Positions 24,501-29,390 of a stretch of 29,390 bases of DNA are shown in pieces. Each line of letters opens with the position of its first letter. The stretch's first letter is position 1. The DNA is from DATMYQ01 sp035560935 (lineage in GTDB: Bacteria > Bacillota > Negativicutes > Sporomusales > Sporomusaceae), in contig DATMYQ010000236.1 of NCBI GenBank assembly GCA_035560935.1, positions 1 through 29,390 of the forward strand. The letters are read 5' to 3'. Both the position numbers and the translations under genes were made by a program. The notes below the pieces were generated by a model that was given only the letters and a program-made list of their open reading frames with translations, did not search any database and was not told the origin of the DNA.

Positions 24501-24529
24501 ACAGGATTTTCCCATGTTCCGTCGAAAAT
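24501..24529 (+). promoter_or_regulatory. Possible sigma-H-type promoter upstream of the 3D-domain gene
   Basis: Plus strand: ACAGGATTT, N11, GTCGAAAAT. The -35 fits sigma-H fully and the spacing is right, but the -10 has GAAA instead of GAAT. It would leave a leader of over 200 bases before the gene. Confidence 0.4.
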
Positions 24530-24841
24530 AATATACTATCTAAACATCTCCATTTAACCCTTTGCCGCAAAAAACAAGCTTTCGCGGCATTTTCAGTCTC
24601 CGCCGGCAAATTCTTTATTGCAGCGCAAAAATACAGAAACCGCTTACTCCCGATCCACGCACTAGTCTTTTACAGGCGGACAATCGAGTGTAACTTGCCC
24701 TAATTCCACGTTACTTTCGGCAGCTCCGAATCCGGATGCAACCATAGGAGGTGGATTCCCCTGGACAAGAATTCGTTGTTCTCCCCCAGTGCCCATTTTT
24801 CATGGCTAATTTCTTTTATCTCCTCGATATTGGCTCACCAC

Positions 24842-25420
24842 ATGTTAGCAAAACTTTTTTTCGTTGCCTTTTTTTTGCTTTGTCTGGGACCGGCGGCAAC
24901 GGCGCCGGGGCGTGCCGACACGCCGACCAATCAGCAGCAACGCCTGGATGCCATTGAACAGCAGCTTTCCGGCCTCCAAATTGAAGTCCGGCAGCAAATT
25001 GCCGAACGCGAAAAGCTGATTGCCCTGCTGCAGCAGCGACAAACGGGAAACTGGCAACGTCCCCAGTCCCCTTCCCGCCAGGATGCCTCCGGCCGGACCT
25101 TTTGGGTCAGTGCCTACACCCAGCGGGAAGAAGAATGTGGCCGTTCACGTGCCAGCTATGCTTATGGCCGTACCGCTTCCGGCGTTAGCGCCCGGGAAGG
25201 GACTACCGTAGCTGCCGGTCCGGGAATCCCGTTCGGCACCGTAATTCTGATCGAAGGTATCGGCATTCGGGTGGTACAGGACCGGGGCGGCGCGATTCAC
25301 GACAACTGCCTGGATGTATTTTTTGACGAAAATAATTACCAAGAAGCCGCGTCTGTCGGACGTCGCACACGCAACGCACGGATTCTGCAATGGGGCAATG
25401 GCAATCCCATCCCCGAATAA
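24842..25420 (+). CDS. Exported 3D-domain protein (murein-active family)
   Basis: Exported protein ending in a 3D domain, named for three conserved aspartates and related to the MltA lytic transglycosylase fold; in sporulators such proteins (for example YuiC/Sps) act on peptidoglycan. From ATG 24842 the order is: signal peptide MLAKLFFVAFFLLCLGPA with cleavage near GRA; a short coiled coil (RLDAIEQQLSGLQIEV and following, residues about 35-70); and the 3D domain from about residue 88, with GRTASGVSAREGT, GIPFGTVILI, and the catalytic stretch VQDRGGAIHDNCLDVFF. The domain looks intact. The start is uncertain: ATG 24842 has no ribosome binding site, whereas AGGAGG at 24746 favours a CTG (24761) or TTG (24776) in the same frame and a longer N-terminus. 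Confidence 0.88.
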   Translation: MLAKLFFVAFFLLCLGPAATAPGRADTPTNQQQRLDAIEQQLSGLQIEVRQQIAEREKLIALLQQRQTGNWQRPQSPSRQDASGRTFWVSAYTQREEECGRSRASYAYGRTASGVSAREGTTVAAGPGIPFGTVILIEGIGIRVVQDRGGAIHDNCLDVFFDENNYQEAASVGRRTRNARILQWGNGNPIPE

Positions 25421-25437
25421 TTTCATTTGGATCATCA

Positions 25438-25479
25438 CAGGCCCCGGCGAACTGCACTCTGGCAGTTCACCGGGGCCTG
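25438..25479. terminator. Bidirectional terminator between the 3D-domain gene and purL
   Basis: CAGGCCCCGG/CCGGGGCCTG plus GAACTGC/GCAGTTC, with a single C-A mismatch between them and a 6-base loop. It is a very stable stem between convergent genes. T-runs are lacking on both sides. Confidence 0.75.
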
Positions 25480-25526
25480 TCCAGCAATTAGGCAATATCA
25501 ACCGCCTGATTTATTGAGCGAAATAT

Positions 25527-28500
25527 TTACCGGAAATATTCCACACCGGCCGCAAACAGGCGTTGGTCCTGTTTGCCTGGCACATTCCGCGCCACGGCTG
25601 CGCCAATCCTCTCCGAATGGCCCATTTTTCCCAACACCCGGCCATCAGGACTGGTGATTCCCTCAATGGCCGCCATGGCGCCATTGGGATTGTAACGAAT
25701 ATCATACGTGGGCTGCCCCGCCAAATCCACATATTGAAACGCCACCTGGCCGCTGGCAAACAACCGGTCGATTTCCTCCGGCCGGGCCACAAAACGGCCC
25801 TCGCCATGGGATACAGGAACACGATAAATTTCGTCATCATCCAACTGCGCCAGCCAGGGCGACGTGCGTGAAACAGCCCGGCAATGCGCCATACAGGAAA
25901 TATGGCGGCCAATTTGATTAAACGTCAGGGTCGGCGATTCCTGATGCATGTCACGGATTTCGCCATAAGGGACCAACCCCAGTTTGATTAATGCCTGGAA
26001 ACCGTTACAGATACCCAGCATCAAGCCGTCCCGCTGCTCCAGCAACTGAGTAATGGCTTCTTTAATCCGCGGATTCCGAAGCAACGCGGCAATGAATTTC
26101 CCGGAGCCGTCCGGCTCGTCACCGGCGCTGAAACCGCCTGGCAGCATAACAATCTGGGATTCACTGATCCGGCGGGCGATTTCCTGCACGGATTCTTCGA
26201 TCTGAGCGGCGGTCAGATTCCGGACCACCATCACCCGCGCTTCCGCACCGGCCTGTTCAAAGGCCCGGGCCGTATCATATTCGCAATTGGTTCCGGGAAA
26301 TACCGGGATAAAGACCTTGGGCCGGGCCACAGTCTGGCGCGAATGCCGCACCGCACCTTTGCCGGATGCCGTTGTCGCCTGCCAGGCCTCCGGTATCACC
26401 GCGAGAGTTGTTGCTCCGGCTTCCGGCCGCCCGGTGGGAAAAATCTTTTCCAGCGGCATCTCCCACGCGGTTTGAAGTCCTTCTAATGACATTTTAATGC
26501 CATCCACAACAAGAATCGGGGCACACTGCGTCACACCCAACGGCTGATAAGCAACGTTGCCAAACAACTTAGCCAGCTGGTCTTCCGGCAATTCCGCCGG
26601 CATCTCCAAGACCAAGCCACCGACATCCGGTGCAAACCAGTCCACAGCCGCTCCGTTCAGAATGGCTCCGAGGCGGTTGCCAAAACTCATCTTGCTGATG
26701 GCGGCCGCCACACCACCGATTTTAACCGGAGCCGCCGCCAGCACCTGGCCACCGGCCATTAAGCGCTCCACGGTGTCAAAGGCTGTGGTCAGACGGGTAA
26801 AATCAGGCATCCCCTGTTCATCCCTGCCGGCCGGGACATACACCACCCGGGAACCGGCTTGTTTAAATTCCGGTGAAATCACCCGCCGTACATCGACCAC
26901 GCTGACCCCAAACGCCACCAAAGTGGGCGGCACATTCAAGTCCTTAAACGTACCGGACATGCTGTCTTTACCGCCAATAGCCGGCAAGCCCAGGCGTTTC
27001 TGTGCATAATAAGCACCCAACAACGCGCTGAATGGTTTTCCCCACTTTTGTTCATCGTTGCCCAGCTTTTCAAAATACTCCTGCAAAGTCAGCCGGATTT
27101 TGCGGTAACTGCCACCCAGTGCCACGGTTTTGGCCGCCGCTTCCACCACTGCATACAACGCGCCATGGAAGGGGCTCCATTTCGCCAGTTGCGCATTGTA
27201 GCCATACGTCATCACCGTACCGGTCACCGTATCCCCGGTCAATACCGGCAGTTTCGCCACCATACCGTCCACGGGCGTAATTTGATGACGGCCGCCAAAC
27301 GGCATCAATACCGTTCCGGCGCCTATGCTGCTGTCAAACCGTTCCACCAGTCCCTTTTGGCTGCAAACATTCAGCTGACTTAAATTGTCCTTCCATGCCT
27401 GCGCCGCATCCGTGGTTTCACTCTCAAACTGTTGTTGAAAGTACCCGGTTGTCGCCGGTGCCGTTACCAGAACCCGGGCATGCTGACGGACACCGTTAGT
27501 GTTCAGAAATTCCCGGCTGACGTTCACGATCGTCTTGCCGCGCCAGCGCATGACCAGCCTCGGTTCCGCCTGAACAGAGGCAACCACCGTAGCCTCCAGA
27601 TTCTCCCGGGTGGCCTGTTCAATGAACCTGGCCACATTCTGCGGTGCCACCACCACTGCCATCCGTTCCTGAGATTCGGAAATCGCCAGTTCGGTGCCAT
27701 CCAGACCTTCATATTTTTTCGGTACGGCGTCCAGATTAATTTCCAGACCGTCCGCCAGTTCGCCAATGGCTACCGACACGCCGCCAGCGCCAAAATCATT
27801 ACAGCGTTTAATCAGACGGCTTACCGCCGGATCGCGGAACAACCGTTGAATTTTGCGTTCCGTGGGCGGATTGCCCTTTTGCACTTCCGCCCCGCAGGTC
27901 AGCAGCGATTCCTCCGTATGTTCCTTGGAAGAGCCGGTGGCGCCACCGCAGCCATCCCGTCCGGTTCTGCCACCCAGCAAGATAATAATATCGCCCGGAT
28001 CCGGCGCCTGTCGTACCACATTTTCCCGCGGTGCCGCCGCCATCACTGCGCCGATTTCCATTCGTTTGGCCACAAAATCTTCATCATACACTTCCGCCAC
28101 CTGCCCGGTAGCCAGACCGATCTGATTGCCATATGAACTATAGCCGGCCGCCGCACCCGTGGTGATTTTCCGTTGCGGCAATTTCCCCGCCAGCGTATTT
28201 TCCACCCGGGTCCGGGGATCGCCACTGCCGGTAACCCGCATCGCCTGATACACATAAGAGCGTCCCGACAGCGGATCGCGAATCGCGCCGCCCAGGCAGG
28301 TGGCCGCACCGCCAAACGGTTCTATTTCCGTGGGATGGTTGTGGGTTTCGTTTTTGAACATCACCAGCCATTCTTCTTTGCCGGTCTTTCCTGCGTGATC
28401 GGTTACTGCCGCTGCCACCATAATGCTGCAGGCGTTAATTTCCTCCGACTCATCCAAATCCGGCAACCGGCCTTCCCGGCGCAGTTCCTTCATCGCCAGC

Positions 28501-29345
28501 GTGGCAATATCCATCAGACAGATATCCCGTTCGGCAGCCTGCTCGCCATAATAGGCCTGCCGGGCTTCGCAATACTCACGATGTGCCGCTGCCACCGGCT
28601 CGTTATACGTTCCTGCTTCAATCTCCACCGCATCAATAGCGGTAAAAAAGGTAGTGTGCCGGCAATGATCAGACCAATAGGTATCAATCGCCCGTATTTC
28701 AGTCACCGTGGGGTCTCGCCGTTCAGTATCACGGAAATATTGCTGGCAAAAAGCCAAATCCGCGGCACTCATAGCCAATCCCATATCCGTCATCAAACTC
28801 TGTAATTTCTCCTCGTCAAAGGAAATAAAGTCCTTCACTTCCAGCACATCCGCCGGCCGTTCCACGACCATTTCCAGGGTTGCCGGCTTGACCAGCGCCG
28901 CTTCCCTGGCTTCCACCGGATTGATGCAATAGTCCCTGATACGTGAAAAATCCGCATCCTCGATATCACCGGCTAAAATCAATACCCGGGCGGTCAAAAT
29001 ATCAGGGCGCTCCTGCTGAGTCAACACCTGCACGCACTGCGCGGCAGAATCGGCCCGCTGATCATACTGTCCCGGTAAATATTCAATGGCAAATACACGC
29101 TGTCCCGATGCCAGCGGTAAATTTTCTTCATAAATAATATCCACGGGCGGTTCGGAAAACACGATATCCCGGGCCCGCTCCCAGTCCTGATCGTCGATCC
29201 CGCTGACATCATAGCGATGAATCACCCGTACTCCGGTTAATCCCCGGATACCCAGATTGTCTTTCAGATCACGGAAAATGCCGGCAGCCTCTACCGCAAA
29301 TTCCTCTTTTTTCTCCACAAATAAGCGCCGTACGGTTTTGCCCAT
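25527..29345 (-). CDS. purL: Phosphoribosylformylglycinamidine synthase, single-chain form
   Basis: Fourth step of purine synthesis: FGAR + glutamine + ATP to FGAM. The 1272 residues combine what B. subtilis makes as PurS, PurL and PurQ. There is an N-terminal PurS-like region, then two AIR-synthetase-like halves (DTYWSDHCRHTTF, FKNETHNHPTEIEPFGGAATC, GGRTGRDGCGGATGSS; later IGGKDSMSGTF and APVKIGGVAAAISKMSFG). A C-terminal glutamine amidotransferase follows, with PGTNCEYDTA, nucleophile C1113 in LGICNGFQ, and the H1180/E1182 pair in SHGEGRF. I place the start at ATG 29345, where GAGGAGG stands 8 bases upstream; in-frame starts up to 29375 are less well supported. No other pur gene lies in the window. 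Confidence 0.97.
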   Translation of the reverse strand: MGKTVRRLFVEKKEEFAVEAAGIFRDLKDNLGIRGLTGVRVIHRYDVSGIDDQDWERARDIVFSEPPVDIIYEENLPLASGQRVFAIEYLPGQYDQRADSAAQCVQVLTQQERPDILTARVLILAGDIEDADFSRIRDYCINPVEAREAALVKPATLEMVVERPADVLEVKDFISFDEEKLQSLMTDMGLAMSAADLAFCQQYFRDTERRDPTVTEIRAIDTYWSDHCRHTTFFTAIDAVEIEAGTYNEPVAAAHREYCEARQAYYGEQAAERDICLMDIATLAMKELRREGRLPDLDESEEINACSIMVAAAVTDHAGKTGKEEWLVMFKNETHNHPTEIEPFGGAATCLGGAIRDPLSGRSYVYQAMRVTGSGDPRTRVENTLAGKLPQRKITTGAAAGYSSYGNQIGLATGQVAEVYDEDFVAKRMEIGAVMAAAPRENVVRQAPDPGDIIILLGGRTGRDGCGGATGSSKEHTEESLLTCGAEVQKGNPPTERKIQRLFRDPAVSRLIKRCNDFGAGGVSVAIGELADGLEINLDAVPKKYEGLDGTELAISESQERMAVVVAPQNVARFIEQATRENLEATVVASVQAEPRLVMRWRGKTIVNVSREFLNTNGVRQHARVLVTAPATTGYFQQQFESETTDAAQAWKDNLSQLNVCSQKGLVERFDSSIGAGTVLMPFGGRHQITPVDGMVAKLPVLTGDTVTGTVMTYGYNAQLAKWSPFHGALYAVVEAAAKTVALGGSYRKIRLTLQEYFEKLGNDEQKWGKPFSALLGAYYAQKRLGLPAIGGKDSMSGTFKDLNVPPTLVAFGVSVVDVRRVISPEFKQAGSRVVYVPAGRDEQGMPDFTRLTTAFDTVERLMAGGQVLAAAPVKIGGVAAAISKMSFGNRLGAILNGAAVDWFAPDVGGLVLEMPAELPEDQLAKLFGNVAYQPLGVTQCAPILVVDGIKMSLEGLQTAWEMPLEKIFPTGRPEAGATTLAVIPEAWQATTASGKGAVRHSRQTVARPKVFIPVFPGTNCEYDTARAFEQAGAEARVMVVRNLTAAQIEESVQEIARRISESQIVMLPGGFSAGDEPDGSGKFIAALLRNPRIKEAITQLLEQRDGLMLGICNGFQALIKLGLVPYGEIRDMHQESPTLTFNQIGRHISCMAHCRAVSRTSPWLAQLDDDEIYRVPVSHGEGRFVARPEEIDRLFASGQVAFQYVDLAGQPTYDIRYNPNGAMAAIEGITSPDGRVLGKMGHSERIGAAVARNVPGKQDQRLFAAGVEYFR

Positions 29346-29390
29346 ATCGTCAGCCTCCTCTGTCATATCCATCAATTATCCTTGTAATAT

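Larger units (their letters stand above)
24395..24841. other. Divergent spacer between the VOC gene and the 3D-domain gene
   Basis: This stretch of nearly 450 bases holds the VOC sigma-A promoter, a possible sigma-H-like element reading right (24501-24529), a weak stem TGCCGC/GCGGCA near 24560-24590 followed by TTTTC, and a strong AGGAGG at 24746-24751. The last marks a translation start somewhere between 24751 and 24776 rather than at 24842. I see no RNA gene or further coding region. Confidence 0.5.

Overview
The window is about 29.4 kb of chromosome, roughly half G+C, from an endospore-forming Firmicute. Gene order and family choices point to the Negativicutes, family Sporomusaceae or a relative (inferred from content only). 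Sporulation signs are an Spo0F-type response regulator and a SpoVB-type flippase. Two blocks resemble Bacillus subtilis order: mfd - SpoVB/YabM flippase - yabN/mazG, and ywiB (DUF1934) - argS - rpoE - pyrG - (insert) - spo0F - glpX. A two-domain polyphosphate:AMP phosphotransferase, an E. coli-type SpeD and a single-chain 1272-residue PurL fit a Negativicute better than a Bacillus.

Layout. Positions 1-6437 (minus strand): mfd, a SpoVB flippase and a mazG cut by the window edge. A 328-base divergent spacer carries the mfd sigma-A promoter and a sigma-H-type promoter for a secreted 5'-nucleotidase/cyclic phosphodiesterase (6766-8625, plus). A convergent terminator separates that from glpX. Positions 8762-22103 are then all on the minus strand, in transcription order: speD, pap, DUF1934, argS, rpoE, pyrG, sppA, a Yip1 membrane protein, a large lipoprotein, spo0F, a triple zinc-ribbon protein and glpX. 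Upstream of speD lie a decayed sodium-dependent (NSS family) transporter and a DUF2156 gene. Then come a 73-residue cysteine-containing protein (plus), a VOC/glyoxalase-type protein (minus), an exported 3D-domain protein (plus), and purL (minus) to the right edge.

The most informative non-coding signal is a set of dispersed promoters fitting the sigma-H (Spo0H) consensus RnAGGAwWW-N11/12-RnnGAATww. Four carry both AGGA and GAAT cores at 17-18 bases spacing. Each is intergenic and correctly oriented before a gene: spo0F, the 5'-nucleotidase, rpoE-pyrG and speD. Two or three weaker ones stand before the zinc-ribbon gene, upstream of the 3D-domain gene and before DUF2156. This suggests that transition-state control here reaches beyond the phosphorelay to the RNA polymerase delta subunit, CTP synthesis, polyamine synthesis and extracellular nucleotide salvage.

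Most of the window is conserved housekeeping sequence. I see no CRISPR array, tRNA, rRNA, insertion sequence, prophage or defence system, and no plainly new multi-gene system. The less ordinary items are the sigma-H set, the transporter pseudogene, a DUF2156 gene whose ribosome binding site points to an ATC start, and three poorly characterised proteins (zinc-ribbon, 796-residue-class lipoprotein, small four-cysteine protein).
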